This document shows positions 51,345 to 60,050 of a DNA stretch of 64,000 bases, piece after piece (position 1 is the first letter of the stretch; the number at the start of each line of letters is the position of its first letter). The position numbers and the translations under genes are program-made. The notes below the pieces were generated by a model. It saw nothing but the letters and a program-made list of their open reading frames with translations, was not told where the DNA came from and ran no database searches. This DNA is from Streptomyces reniochalinae (lineage in GTDB: Bacteria; Actinomycetota; Actinomycetes; Streptomycetales; Streptomycetaceae): NCBI RefSeq assembly GCF_003323735.1, contig NZ_QOIM01000037.1:124001-188000 (forward strand), given 5' to 3'.

Positions 51345-51354
51345 ACGAGAGGCT

Positions 51355-53391
51355 CTAGCCGAACCATCCCTGGAACGCCGAGTCCGGCTCGGGCTCCTCG
51401 GTCTCCGCGCCCCTGCGCTGTGCCTCGGCCAGCGCCCGCTCGGCCTCCTGGCGCCAGGCCGAGATGTCCCGTGCGTACTCGTCGTCGTCCACCGAACCGG
51501 GCCCGGAACGCGCCGAGATGGCGGCGGAGACGCCGGACGGTGCGGACGGTACGGCCGGCGGTGTCGGCGCAGCGTGCCGCCGCCGCCTGGGCAGCGGGGC
51601 CGGTACGGACGGAGGCGGAATGGTGTAGTCGGTCTCCCCGACGGCACCGCCGCCCACGCCCCCGTCGCCGTCCGCGGACGGCGACGGGGTGGCGTACGCG
51701 TACGTCGCGGGGCTCGCGTCCGGGGGGACGGGTGCCGGTGAGGGCGCCTGTGCGGAGCCGGTCCCGGGCGGGCCCGAGGGGGCGCCCGCCGTGTCGCCGG
51801 ACGCCGGGTACCAGGCCGCCGGCTCCAGCTCCGAGACCGGTCCCGCCACGGGTGGGGCCGCCGGCATCCGGGGCATCGGCGGCACGTGAGGCGGCTGCGT
51901 CGGCGGTGCCGGATATCCGGCGGGCAGTCCCCGCCCCACGGGGCCGTCGTCGGACTGCCGGCCGGCACCCGCCTGCTCCTGACCCTTCTCCCGCGGTCTC
52001 TCTCCGGCGTCGCCCGGGCGGCGGGTGAGGAGGGCCAAGCGCTGTGTGGCCTCGTCCGGTCGCCGGCCGGCGTCCGCCGCTTGCCCTGGGGCATCCGCGG
52101 CGTACTCGCCGGCGTCGGCCGAGCGTGGGCCGCCCTCGGCCGACCGCTGGGCGTCCTCGACGGATCGGTGTGCGGGGACGACCGCTCGGGCGGACGGCTG
52201 GCGGGTGACGGTGTTCGGGCGGGTGGGTGGACGTCCGGTCGACGCGTCGGAAGGCCCGCCGGTGAGGCTGTCGGTGAGGTCGTCGGCGAGGCCGTCCGAG
52301 GGGTGGGCGGCCGGGCCCGGTGCGGTCCTCCCGGGGTCGGCGGCCGCGTCACCGCCGCCGCGCTCGTGGAACTGCTCCGCCGCTAGGCCGTGCGCCTCGT
52401 CGCCGCCCTGGGCCGGCGTCCTCGCGTGGGCGGACGCCTCACCACTCTGCTCCCCTGGTTCCCCGGGTCCACCGGGTCCGCCAAGTTGTTCGCCGGATCC
52501 GCCCGGCGCGGGCGTCCCGTGCGGCGCGGCGCCGGTCCCGGCCCGCGCCGCCGGCTCTCCGGTCTCCTCCACTCGGGCCGCGCGGGCGGCGCGGGCGTCC
52601 CGTGCGGCGCCGAAGAAGTCGCCGCCCTTGCGCTTGTAGTCGTCGGTGCCCCACTCACGGGCCGGGCGGCGGGGGGCCCGCTGGAGGTGGGGGATGTGCT
52701 TCGCGCAGTGGATGTACGCCTCTTCGACGTCGACCCGCACCCACAGGACGGCGCGCCGCCCCGGTATGGGGTCCTCGGGCAGGTCGGGGATCCAGGGGCG
52801 CAGTTCGGCGTCGTCGAGGACCTCGGCGCGCCCGTTGACGTGCAGTCCGATGCGCGCGCGGATGAAGTCGACCAGCAGGAGGCCCGCATGGGGGTTCTCC
52901 TGGATGTTGCCGAGGCTGGCGTGGACGCCGTTGCCGCGGTACTCGGGGAAGATCAGGGTCCGCTCGTCGAGCACGCGCAGGAACCCGGGGGGTCCTGCGC
53001 GGAAGCTGTTGTCGCATTCGCCGTCGCGGTCGGACGTGGCGAGGAAGAACATCTCCTGCTGGCGGACGAACTCGCGCATCCGCTCGTTGAGGTGGTCGAG
53101 CACCTGGTCGTCGTAGAAGCGGTTCGCGCGTTTCTGCGAGCCGATACGTTCCTGCAACGCGTGTTCGCCCGCGCTGCCGGGGCGCCGCGCCGGGGCACCG
53201 TCGGCGTCGGACGGGAAGCCGCCGGGGAAGCCCTCCGGGGCGCCGACCCGCGCTTCGGTCCGCGCATGCGCGGGGGAGCCGGCGTGCGCACCGAGGTGCG
53301 CTTCGGTACGCGCTCCGGTTCGCGCGGCGGCGGGCGTCGTGTCCCCGGCGGGTCCTTCCCCGCTTCCGTTCGCCTCACTCACCGCCGACAC
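51355..53391 (-). CDS. PPOX-fold flavin/F420-binding protein with very long disordered tail
   Basis: 678 residues; GTG after AAGGGG (a second GTG 9 nt in is possible). Residues about 80-275 are a pyridoxamine-phosphate-oxidase-like split barrel: 'RMREFVRQQEMFFLATSDRDGECDNSFRAG', 'LIFPEYRGNGVHASLGNIQENPHAGLLLVDF', 'RAVLWVRVDVEEAYIHCAKHIPHLQ'. The following 400 residues are Ala/Pro/Gly/Glu-rich with no domain, ending in a helix 'YARDISAWRQEAERALAEAQRRGAE'. The domain may bind FMN or F420; the tail resembles streptomycete adaptor regions. Adjacent to the flavohemoglobin-like gene, 61 nt away. Confidence 0.8.
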   Translation of the reverse strand: MSAVSEANGSGEGPAGDTTPAAARTGARTEAHLGAHAGSPAHARTEARVGAPEGFPGGFPSDADGAPARRPGSAGEHALQERIGSQKRANRFYDDQVLDHLNERMREFVRQQEMFFLATSDRDGECDNSFRAGPPGFLRVLDERTLIFPEYRGNGVHASLGNIQENPHAGLLLVDFIRARIGLHVNGRAEVLDDAELRPWIPDLPEDPIPGRRAVLWVRVDVEEAYIHCAKHIPHLQRAPRRPAREWGTDDYKRKGGDFFGAARDARAARAARVEETGEPAARAGTGAAPHGTPAPGGSGEQLGGPGGPGEPGEQSGEASAHARTPAQGGDEAHGLAAEQFHERGGGDAAADPGRTAPGPAAHPSDGLADDLTDSLTGGPSDASTGRPPTRPNTVTRQPSARAVVPAHRSVEDAQRSAEGGPRSADAGEYAADAPGQAADAGRRPDEATQRLALLTRRPGDAGERPREKGQEQAGAGRQSDDGPVGRGLPAGYPAPPTQPPHVPPMPRMPAAPPVAGPVSELEPAAWYPASGDTAGAPSGPPGTGSAQAPSPAPVPPDASPATYAYATPSPSADGDGGVGGGAVGETDYTIPPPSVPAPLPRRRRHAAPTPPAVPSAPSGVSAAISARSGPGSVDDDEYARDISAWRQEAERALAEAQRRGAETEEPEPDSAFQGWFG

Positions 53392-53452
53392 TCGTCCCCT
53401 TCCACAGCGTCCTCGACCGGTTTCCCGCGTCACCGACGCAACACCTCATCAC

Positions 53453-54973
53453 TTACGCCCCCTGCGCGACCAGTTCTTCGAGGGAATCGTGGCGTATGCG
53501 GTGGGTCGGGATACCGAGTCCCACCAGCGCCTCGACCCCGCTGCGGATCATTCCGGGCGGCCCGGAGAGGTAGCCGTCGTACGCGGGCCAGGGGCCGTAG
53601 CGGCGTACGGCGTCGGGGAGTTCACCGGCGAGCGCGTCGGGTACCGCCAGTGTTCCGCCCGTGGCGACGACGGGGCGTACGGACAGCCAGTCGTAGCGGT
53701 CCTGGAGCCCCAGCATGGTGTCGAGGTCGTAGAGGTCGTGGTTGGTGCGGGCGCCGTAGAACACCTCGACGGGGCGGCCCGTGCCCCGCCCGGCCACGTC
53801 CTCGACCAGGGCCTTGATGGGGGCGATGCCGGTGCCGCCGCCCAGGCACAACAGGCCGCTGTCGGCGCGGTGGTCGACGGTCATCGAGCCCGCCGGGGGG
53901 CCGAGCCGCAGCACGTCGCCAGGGCGGGCGCGCTGCACCAGCGAGGAGGAGACCCACCCCGCGGGTACGGACTTGACGTGGAAGGTCAGCAGTCCGTCGG
54001 TGCGGGGTGCCGAAGCGAAGGAGTAGTGCCGCCACACGCGGGGCCACCAGGGGGTTTCCAGGCTGGTGTACTGGCCGGCGCGGAAGGGGTACGGCTGGTC
54101 GGGCCGCACGGTGATCACGGCGACCTGCGGGGTGCGGCGCTCGTGGGAGACGATCTCGGCGTCCCACCAGGCGGGGGAGTGGCGTTCGGCCTCGGCCGCG
54201 GCGTCGATCATCTTCTGGGAGATCGCGGTGTAGGCGCGCACCCAGGCCGCCTCCGTGCGCGGACCCCAACTGTGGGGCGCGTAGCGGGCGAGCGCCGCCA
54301 TGAGGCATTCGCCGACGGCCGGATAGTGGGTGGGCAGCGTCCCGTACTTGCGGTGTCCGCGGCCCAGGTTGGCGAGGTAGTCGCCGAGGAGTCTGCCGTC
54401 GTCGAAGAGGCGGACGGCGGTGAGCAGCGCGCGGAAGAGCCGGTCGCGCTGGCCGTCCATGGCGGCGGGGAACATCTCACGCAGGTGCGGGTACTGGACG
54501 AACAGCAGTGCGTAGAAGTACGCGGTCGCGGCGTCGGAGGAACGTTCCAGCTCCTCCATGCTCGCGCGTATCAGCTCGGCGTCGCCCGGCTCGGTGCCCC
54601 CGGGTTCGCCCACGGCTGCCGGATGCGTGCCCCCGGCTGCCGTGTGCGCGGCCGCCTGGGCGGCGGAGGCCGGGTGGGTTTCCGTGCGGACGGGGGCTTC
54701 CGCGTACGCGGGGGTCTCCGCCCGGGCGGGGGCCGCCGCCTGGTGCACGGGGGCCGCCTGCCGTGCACCGGGCCCCTGCCGGGCCGGAGCGCCCCGCTCG
54801 GCCGGGGGCGCCTGCTGGGCCGGCGCTGCCGCTCCGGGCGCTGCCGGCGTGGTGCCGTTGCTGGTCGGCGCGGTGTGCTCCGCGGGTGCGGCATCGGACG
54901 GCGGGGGCGTGAACCAGCCCCGCCCGCCGCTGCCACCGGCGGACGCACCGTCGCTGCCCGACATGGTGGTCAT
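53453..54973 (-). CDS. flavohemoglobin-like globin/FAD reductase
   Basis: 506 residues. About 130 residues of Pro/Ala-rich sequence precede a globin domain ('DAELIRASMEELERSSDAATAYFYALLFVQYPHLREMFP', with proximal His in 'GRGHRKYGTLPTHYPAVGECLMAAL'), then an FAD domain ('YPFRAGQYTSLETPWWPRVWRHYSFAS', the RxYS motif) and an NAD domain ('LCLGGGTGIAPIKALVEDVA', 'FYGARTNHDLYDLD', 'YLSGPPGMIRSGVEALV'). Likely a nitric oxide dioxygenase or oxygen sensor-reductase. The long N-terminus distinguishes it from Hmp. Two palindromes lie upstream. Confidence 0.9.
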   Translation of the reverse strand: MTTMSGSDGASAGGSGGRGWFTPPPSDAAPAEHTAPTSNGTTPAAPGAAAPAQQAPPAERGAPARQGPGARQAAPVHQAAAPARAETPAYAEAPVRTETHPASAAQAAAHTAAGGTHPAAVGEPGGTEPGDAELIRASMEELERSSDAATAYFYALLFVQYPHLREMFPAAMDGQRDRLFRALLTAVRLFDDGRLLGDYLANLGRGHRKYGTLPTHYPAVGECLMAALARYAPHSWGPRTEAAWVRAYTAISQKMIDAAAEAERHSPAWWDAEIVSHERRTPQVAVITVRPDQPYPFRAGQYTSLETPWWPRVWRHYSFASAPRTDGLLTFHVKSVPAGWVSSSLVQRARPGDVLRLGPPAGSMTVDHRADSGLLCLGGGTGIAPIKALVEDVAGRGTGRPVEVFYGARTNHDLYDLDTMLGLQDRYDWLSVRPVVATGGTLAVPDALAGELPDAVRRYGPWPAYDGYLSGPPGMIRSGVEALVGLGIPTHRIRHDSLEELVAQGA

Positions 54974-54997
54974 GCTCGCCTCGCCTTGTACATCTGC

Positions 54998-55035
54998 CGG
55001 ATGTTGCGTGCACATCCGCGTTCCGAAAGTTTCGG
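54998..55035. promoter_or_regulatory. two palindromes upstream of the flavohemoglobin-like gene
   Basis: CGGATGT/ACATCCG (7-bp arms, 7-nt centre) at 54998-55018 and CCGAAAGTTTCGG at 55023-55035, both within 65 nt of the start codon. They could bind a redox or NO regulator; I do not recognise a known consensus. Confidence 0.45.
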
Positions 55036-55183
55036 CAATCCGCCCCCTGTGAACATCGCGCGTGGAAACCTTCGCAGTTCTCCGGCACGATGCGGGAGGG
55101 ACCCGACCATACCGTGAAGGCTTCGCTCCACAACCCCCGTTCGCCGTTCCGGCGAATTCCGCCATTCGGAACACCGAAGTGAA

Positions 55184-55894
55184 TTACCGTGGCGGCGGAA
55201 CCAGTCCGTACGCCTCGCGCAGATCGCGTCCCGCATAGTGGTACGACGCGAGGGAACGCACATGCTCATCGGCGTTCACAGCGACCGAGACGGGCACGGT
55301 GGCGAACAGCTCGGCGTCGGAGAGGGAGTCGCCGTAGGCCACGCAGTCGCGGGGCGCCACCCCGAATTGGGCACAGAGTTCCTGCGCGATCTTCACCTTC
55401 GAGGACGGAGAGAGAATCCCGGCGGGATCCACGGGCCGCGTGGGATACCTCGCACTTCCGTTCGGCATTGCGCGGGGGACCTCCGGCCAGCGTGAACCGT
55501 GCGTAGCGTCGGCCCCCCAATCCCGTAGTCGCCGCACAAAGAAATCCGGCGAGAGGGAAATCACCGCGCAGTGCTCCCCTTTCGCCCTGATCTGTTCCCA
55601 GACCTCCCGGATTCCCGCCAGCCACGGTGCGCCCGTGAAGGCCGCCTCGACGATCTCGTCGGTCAGCTCCGCCCACAGCGCGCACGCCCGCGCGGCGAAC
55701 TGCGGCGCGGTCAGCTCGCGCTGCGCGAAGGCGAGTTCCAGTGCCCGGATCTCCCGCTCGACGCCGAGCTGCTGCGCGATCTCGACGGCGGCCGCTGAGC
55801 CGTACAGCAGAGTGCCGTCGAGGTCGAAGAGGTGGAGTCGGGGGCGCCGTCGTCCCGGCGCCTGTGGTGCGCTCACGTACTCAGCCGGGTCCAT
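55184..55894 (-). CDS. HAD-IB-type phosphatase (SerB-like)
   Basis: 236 residues; ATG close to a TACGAT-type -10, so a short leader is likely. Motif I 'LFDLDGTLLYGSAAAVEIAQQLG', helical cap ('FAQRELTAPQFAARACALWAELTDEIV'), motif II 'VISLSPDFFV', Lys in 'LSPSSKVKIAQELCAQFG' and motif III 'CVAYGDSLSDAELFATV'. Structure matches phosphoserine phosphatase-like HAD enzymes; substrate unknown. Confidence 0.82.
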   Translation of the reverse strand: MDPAEYVSAPQAPGRRRPRLHLFDLDGTLLYGSAAAVEIAQQLGVEREIRALELAFAQRELTAPQFAARACALWAELTDEIVEAAFTGAPWLAGIREVWEQIRAKGEHCAVISLSPDFFVRRLRDWGADATHGSRWPEVPRAMPNGSARYPTRPVDPAGILSPSSKVKIAQELCAQFGVAPRDCVAYGDSLSDAELFATVPVSVAVNADEHVRSLASYHYAGRDLREAYGLVPPPR

Positions 55895-55959
55895 ACCCGC
55901 GATCGTACGAGCCCGCCACCGGCGTACCGCACCCGAGGCGGCGAGCGAGCCTTGCGGTA

Positions 55960-56040
55960 CCCGGCGAACGCGTCGCCGTACCCGGCGAACGCGGCGGGCG
56001 CCCCGCCCTGCCCGGCGAACGCGGCGGGCGCCCCGCCGTA
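55960..56040. repeat. 30-bp tandem repeat
   Basis: Two full units beginning CCCGGCGAACGCGGCGGGCG at 55981 and 56011, preceded by a 21-bp variant at 55960, in the gap between divergent HAD and membrane-protein genes. Encoded in one frame as PANAAGAPPC-like repeats, but no gene is supported. Confidence 0.7.
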
Positions 56041-56113
56041 CTCGGCCGCGAGTAGCCGCGGATACTCCCGCCGTCAGACGCCGCCGGGGCCCGCCGTGCA
56101 CAGACTCGGCGGT

Positions 56114-56674
56114 ATGCGGCGACTGACCCGACGTGCCCGAAGAGGCACCCTCGCTCTCCATGTCTGCGCCTCGGCCGGCTGGCTGGGCATGACGCTGTGC
56201 CTGCTGGCACTCGGCCTCACCGCGGCGCTCACCGGCTCCCCGGCGGTGACGGAGGCCTCCTACCGTTCCATGAAGGTGTACGGCGACTGGCTCGTCGGCC
56301 CGCTCGCCCTGCTCACCCTGGGCACCGGGGTCCTCCTCTCCCTGGGCACAAAGTGGGGGCTGGCCCGGCACTGGTGGGTGTGGATCAAGTTCTGGCTCAC
56401 CACCGCCGCCGCGCTGGCGAGCGTGCTGGCCTTCCGCGTACGGATCGACAGCACGGTGGCCGACGTGGTGGCGGGGCGGCCCGTACTGCCGTTGGAGCTG
56501 GTGATCCCGCCCGCCATCTCCCTGAGCGCGTACGTCTTCATGACGGTGATCTCCGTCCTCAAGCCGTGGGGACTGACGGCGCGGGGGCGGCGCCACCGGG
56601 CCGCCGCCCCCACGCGTCGCGTGGCGCGCTCAGCCCTGGCGGGTACCGGCGCAGGGGCACGCGGGGACGGCTGA
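56114..56674 (+). CDS. four-helix membrane protein
   Basis: 186 residues with basic ends. Helices: 'TLALHVCASAGWLGMTLCLLALGLTAAL', 'VGPLALLTLGTGVLLSLGTKWG', 'WWVWIKFWLTTAAALASVLAF', 'LELVIPPAISLSAYVFMTVISVL'. The His and Trp at the start of helices 1 and 3 resemble DUF2269-type integral membrane proteins, which may bind haem; assignment is tentative. No ribosome-binding site is evident. A MarR remnant follows directly. Confidence 0.7.
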   Translation: MRRLTRRARRGTLALHVCASAGWLGMTLCLLALGLTAALTGSPAVTEASYRSMKVYGDWLVGPLALLTLGTGVLLSLGTKWGLARHWWVWIKFWLTTAAALASVLAFRVRIDSTVADVVAGRPVLPLELVIPPAISLSAYVFMTVISVLKPWGLTARGRRHRAAAPTRRVARSALAGTGAGARGDG

Positions 56675-56714
56675 CCCCCCTGGCGTATCCGGCGGCCTGC
56701 GTCATCATCGGCGC

Positions 56715-57083
56715 GCCCTCCAGGCCGGACACGAGCTGGGCGTCCGCGAGTTCTCCCTGCTGAACGTCCTCAGCGTCCAGCACGACGGGGACGGCGGCCA
56801 CTTCCGCATGCACCACCTGGCCGAAGCCGTCGTCCTGAGCCAGAGCGCGACCATCCGGCTCGTCACCCGGCTCGAGGACCGCGGCCTGCTGCGCCGCTGC
56901 CTGTGCCCCGAGGACCGGCGCGGCATCTACACGGACGTCACCGAAGAGGGGCACACCCTCCTCGAAGCCGCCCGCCCCACGCACGACGCGGCGCTCGAGG
57001 AAGCCCTCAACTCAGCCGAGGAGCGGCCCGAACTCGCCCCCTTGGTCGCCGCCGTCCGCGAACTCGCCCCGGCACCGGCGTAA
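56715..57083 (+). pseudogene. MarR-family regulator, 5'-truncated
   Basis: The homologous frame begins 'ALQAGHELGVREFSLLNVLSVQ', continues to the winged helix ('LAEAVVLSQSATIRLVTRLEDRGLLRRCLCPEDRRGIYTDVTEEG') and ends normally after the C-terminal helix. Upstream of this point the frame has no start codon and no MarR-like sequence, and the first ATG (56808) lies inside the DNA-binding domain. About 30 N-terminal residues are lost, so dimerisation would be impaired. It runs into the GNAT gene region 40 nt on. Confidence 0.65.
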
Positions 57084-57086
57084 CCG

Positions 57087-57115
57087 GTCGACCGGCGCCG
57101 CACGGGGCGTAAAGT
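57087..57115 (+). promoter_or_regulatory. promoter of a leaderless GNAT transcript
   Basis: GTCGAC and TAAAGT hexamers are 17 bp apart; the predicted start site coincides with the ATG at 57123, and GGAGG lies directly against it, too close to act as a ribosome-binding site. Confidence 0.5.
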
Positions 57116-57122
57116 GCGGAGG

Positions 57123-57635
57123 ATGAGCACCGCATCCACCGGCTCGGCCGCGCCCGCCGAGTCCCCCACCGAGTCGCCCGACGCGGGGTTCACCGTGCGC
57201 AGGGCCACAGCCGAGGATCTCCCCGCGATCGTCGCCATGCTCGCCGACGACCCGCTCGGGGCCGCTCGCGAGACGCCTGCCGACATGGCCCCCTACCGCG
57301 CCGCGTTCAGCCGCATCGACCCCGACCCGCGGCAGCACCTGGTCGTCGCCGAACGCGACGGCAAGCCTGTCGGCACGCTGCACCTGACCGTCATCCCCGG
57401 CCTGTCCCGCCGCGGAGCCGCCCGCGCGCTGATCGAGGCCGTACGCGTCCACGCCGACGCCCGGGGCGAGGGCCTGGGCACCTGGCTCATCGAGTGGGCG
57501 ATCGCCGAGGCACGCCGCCAGGACTGCGTACTGGTGCAGCTCACCTCCGACGCCACCCGCGTCGACGCGCACCGCTTCTACGAGCGGCTCGGCTTCGAGG
57601 CCTCGCACCTCGGCTTCAAGATGCCGCTGGTCTGA
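57123..57635 (+). CDS. GNAT-family acetyltransferase
   Basis: 170 residues. After an Ala/Ser-rich lead, 'FTVRRATAEDLPAIVAMLADDPLGAARE', then the acetyl-CoA motif A 'HADARGEGLGTWLIEWAIAEARRQDC' (Q/RxxGxG/A) and motif B 'VDAHRFYERLGFEASHLGFKM'. Close to streptomycete single-domain N-acetyltransferases of unknown substrate. Its 3' end overlaps the convergent MarR remnant by 20 nt. Confidence 0.87.
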   Translation: MSTASTGSAAPAESPTESPDAGFTVRRATAEDLPAIVAMLADDPLGAARETPADMAPYRAAFSRIDPDPRQHLVVAERDGKPVGTLHLTVIPGLSRRGAARALIEAVRVHADARGEGLGTWLIEWAIAEARRQDCVLVQLTSDATRVDAHRFYERLGFEASHLGFKMPLV

Positions 57636-57963
57636 CGCCGGTCCGGTAGCCGGCGTCGGTACGCCGGTACGCCGGTACGGACGGCGCCCAGGCGGCGTGC
57701 CGGCACTCACACCCTGGCGCGCGCTTAAGCATCGACAGGAACACGGCGCGCTCGCGTGCGCTGAAGCCCTCCAGCAGAAGGTCGTTCGCCCGCTCGGCCG
57801 CGACGGCGCACCGTGCGAGCAGTCGCTCGCCGTCCTCGGTCAGCCGTACGGCGTTCTTGCGCCGGTCCGCCGGGTGCGGTTCGCGGCGCACGTAGCCGTC
57901 ACCCTCCAGGTCGTCGAGGATGCCGACAACGTCCTTGGGGCCGAGCGCGACGCTGCGCGCCGG
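57616..57963 (-). pseudogene. MarR-family regulator, 3' remnant
   Basis: Only the second half of a MarR protein is seen: 'LGPKDVVGILDDLEGDGYVRREPHPADRRKNAVRLTEDGERLLARCAVAAERANDLLLEGFSARERAVFLSMLKR' in outline (recognition helix, wing, dimer helices). Upstream the frame turns into unrelated Arg/Ala-rich codons that overlap the YunG-like gene in another frame. Short GGTACGCC repeats lie in its 3' end. Loss of the N-terminal half makes it non-functional. Confidence 0.65.
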
Positions 57964-58009
57964 CTCCGCCGCGTCGCCGCCGGGTGAGGACCGCCCCGCC
58001 GCTTCGCCG

Positions 58010-58459
58010 TCACCTGCCGAGCCGGGCCCGCACACGACCGCGCAACAGCGTGTACTCCGCGGCCCGGCGCAGCGGGCGGCCCACCGGGCGCGGCACGGTG
58101 ACGCCCTCCGTGACGACCTGGCCGGCACGGAACTGATCCCGCGTGAGGTCTATCTCACGCCCGCCCGGCAGCCGGTTCCACCAGTGGAATCCCTGCTGCT
58201 CGCCGTTGGCCGCGTACACCTCCCCGCACATCAGCTCGCCGCCCAGCAGATCGTGCACCACCAGGGCGGTGACATCGCACTGGCCCCAGGAGGGGTTGGC
58301 CGGGCTCCAGCCGGCGCGGGCCAGGTCGTCCGGCGAGCACGTGTCCGCGCCCCAGGACTCCCGCAGGGCCCACTCGAGCCGGCCCAGCCCACCGTCTATC
58401 CGCCCCAACTCCCCCGCGCCCACGCCCACACCGGCAACCTCGACCGCATCCACACTCAT
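58010..58459 (-). CDS. YunG-like protein
   Basis: 149 residues. The core 'LRESWGADTCSPDDLARAGWSPANPSWGQCDVTALVVHDLLGGELMCGEV' in outline, then 'GFHWWNRLPGGREIDLTRDQF', matches the YunG-like family, with conserved Cys (SWGQC), His and Trp residues suggesting a papain-like or transglutaminase-like core. Its function is unknown. The ATG is preferred over another 12 nt upstream. The right-hand end adjoins the MarR remnant. Confidence 0.7.
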   Translation of the reverse strand: MSVDAVEVAGVGVGAGELGRIDGGLGRLEWALRESWGADTCSPDDLARAGWSPANPSWGQCDVTALVVHDLLGGELMCGEVYAANGEQQGFHWWNRLPGGREIDLTRDQFRAGQVVTEGVTVPRPVGRPLRRAAEYTLLRGRVRARLGR

Positions 58460-58583
58460 GCCAGCAAGCATGCCCCACGCCACTGACAACGACCCCTGGA
58501 GATCGCAACGGGACGGCACGATCCCGCCACACTCCGGGGAGCCTTTACCCCACAGCCAGACACAAGCGAAGGAAACACCCGGC

Positions 58584-59207
58584 TCAGGACGTGGCATCCG
58601 GTCGGCCGTCCAGCCCGCGCTCCCCCTCGTCCGTCCCATGGGGAAGGAGGGGGAAGAGCCGGGTGATGAGGGCGACGGGGCGGGCGCCCTCCGGGCGGGC
58701 CAGCGGACGCTGCTCGCGGTCCTGGTAGGGGGCCAGTGCCCGTCGCACGGCGTCCGCGACCCGGGTCATCTCCTCGGGGGTCAGGTAGGCGACGGCGCTG
58801 AAGGCCTCCTCCTGGCGCCATGCGTCCGGCGCCAGGTCCCGCTGGGCGAGCCACCGCTGCCAGCTCTCGTCCTCCAAGCCCCGGGCCAGAGCGCCGAACT
58901 CGGCGTGAGAAGCGCCGGACTGGGCGGGGGAGGTGCCGGCGGCCCGCGGCTCTCGCCGCAGGCGCCAGGGCCGGGCGCGGCCGCCCGTGTGCGGGGCCTC
59001 CTCGATGCGTCCGTGGCGCGCGAGCTGGCGTAGATGGAAGGAGCAGAGCCCTGAGCTGTAGCCCAGCCGCCCGGCCGCTTCGGTCGCGGTGACGGCGCCC
59101 ACCTCGGCGAGGAGCTCCAGCAGGGCCGTGCGGACCTCGTGCTCGCGCAGTTGGTCGCCGGCGCCGGGTGCGTGCCGGGGTGTGGGGGCGAGGTCGTCTT
59201 CAGTCAC
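58584..59207 (-). CDS. ArsR-like winged-helix regulator
   Basis: 207 residues from a GTG lying inside a palindromic site. HTH: 'LREHEVRTALLELLAEVGAVTATEAAGRLGYSSGLCSFHLRQLARHGRIEEA' in outline, then 'RPWRLRRE' (the wing), followed by a 100-residue helical domain ('QRWLAQRDLAPDAWRQEEAFSAVAYLTPEEMTRVADAVRRAL') typical of streptomycete ArsR/HTH-20 regulators. It should repress itself and probably the divergent peptide deformylase gene through the ACTTTGCAAAGT sites. Confidence 0.82.
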   Translation of the reverse strand: MTEDDLAPTPRHAPGAGDQLREHEVRTALLELLAEVGAVTATEAAGRLGYSSGLCSFHLRQLARHGRIEEAPHTGGRARPWRLRREPRAAGTSPAQSGASHAEFGALARGLEDESWQRWLAQRDLAPDAWRQEEAFSAVAYLTPEEMTRVADAVRRALAPYQDREQRPLARPEGARPVALITRLFPLLPHGTDEGERGLDGRPDATS

Positions 59208-59234
59208 TTTGCAAAGTCTGCTACTTTGCAAAAT
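59206..59234. promoter_or_regulatory. twin palindromic operators
   Basis: ACTTTGCAAAGT (59206-59217, a perfect palindrome) and ACTTTGCAAAAT (59223-59234, two mismatches), 17 bp centre to centre on the same face. The first overlaps the regulator's start codon. A very A+T-rich island in G+C-rich surroundings, so it is unlikely to be chance. Confidence 0.75.
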
Positions 59235-59353
59235 CGCTGGCAAGTGGCGGGCAAGGGGTCCGGTCCACGCCGGCGACATCGGGCGCGGCGAGGTCCGCCT
59301 GGCCCGTGGGGCGTGCGCAGCGCCGTGGGGCGCGCACAGAAAGGGAGACAGCG

Positions 59354-60019
59354 ATGCCTGTTCGTCGCGAGCGGTCCCGGTTCCTCGACCGGCGGGTCCA
59401 CGTCCAGGGCGAGCCGGTCGCGTCCTACCCGGCGCGCGCACCCGAGGCGGAGCGGGGCGCGGTGCGCCGGGTCACCGAAGTGGGTGAGGAGGTCCTGCAC
59501 CGACCGTGCCGGGAGGTGACCGCCTTCGGCTCCAGCGACCTGTCGGCACTGATCGACGACATGTTCGCGACGATGTACGTGGCCGACGGCGCAGGGCTCG
59601 CCGCCAACCAGGTGGGCGTCGGCCTGCGGCTGTTCGTCTACGACTGCCCCGACGACGACGGGGTGCGGCACGTCGGCCACCTCGTCAACCCCACTCTCGA
59701 ACTGCCCGAGGCGCCGGACCGGCGGCTCCTCGACGACTCCGAGGGCTGCCTGTCCGTCCCCGGCGCCTCCCTGACGGTGCCCCGCACCGACCGCGCCGTC
59801 GCTCGCGGGTTCGACAAGGACGGCACCCCGCTCGTCATCGAGGGGACGGGCTACTTCGCCCGGTGCCTCCAGCACGAGACCGACCACCTCTTCGGCCGCA
59901 CGTACCTGGACCGGCTCTCCAAGCGGGACCGCAAGGAGGCACTACGGCAGATGGAGGACCGCCGCGCAGACGTCCACGCACAACGCACGGCGAAATCGGC
60001 CGAGTTGCGCCAGACCTGA
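59354..60019 (+). CDS. def: peptide deformylase
   Basis: 221 residues, AAGGGAG before ATG. All three motifs are present: G81-L-A-A-N-Q-V-G, E130-G-C-L-S-V-P-G with the metal-binding Cys132, and H174-E-T-D-H178. Removes the N-formyl group from nascent proteins. The N-terminal 40 residues are an extra basic lead. Actinomycetes usually have several def genes; divergence from a dedicated ArsR-like regulator is unusual for a housekeeping enzyme and suggests an inducible second copy. Confidence 0.93.
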   Translation: MPVRRERSRFLDRRVHVQGEPVASYPARAPEAERGAVRRVTEVGEEVLHRPCREVTAFGSSDLSALIDDMFATMYVADGAGLAANQVGVGLRLFVYDCPDDDGVRHVGHLVNPTLELPEAPDRRLLDDSEGCLSVPGASLTVPRTDRAVARGFDKDGTPLVIEGTGYFARCLQHETDHLFGRTYLDRLSKRDRKEALRQMEDRRADVHAQRTAKSAELRQT

Positions 60020-60050
60020 GGCCACGCGAGGGCACGCGAAGGCGCGGCGG

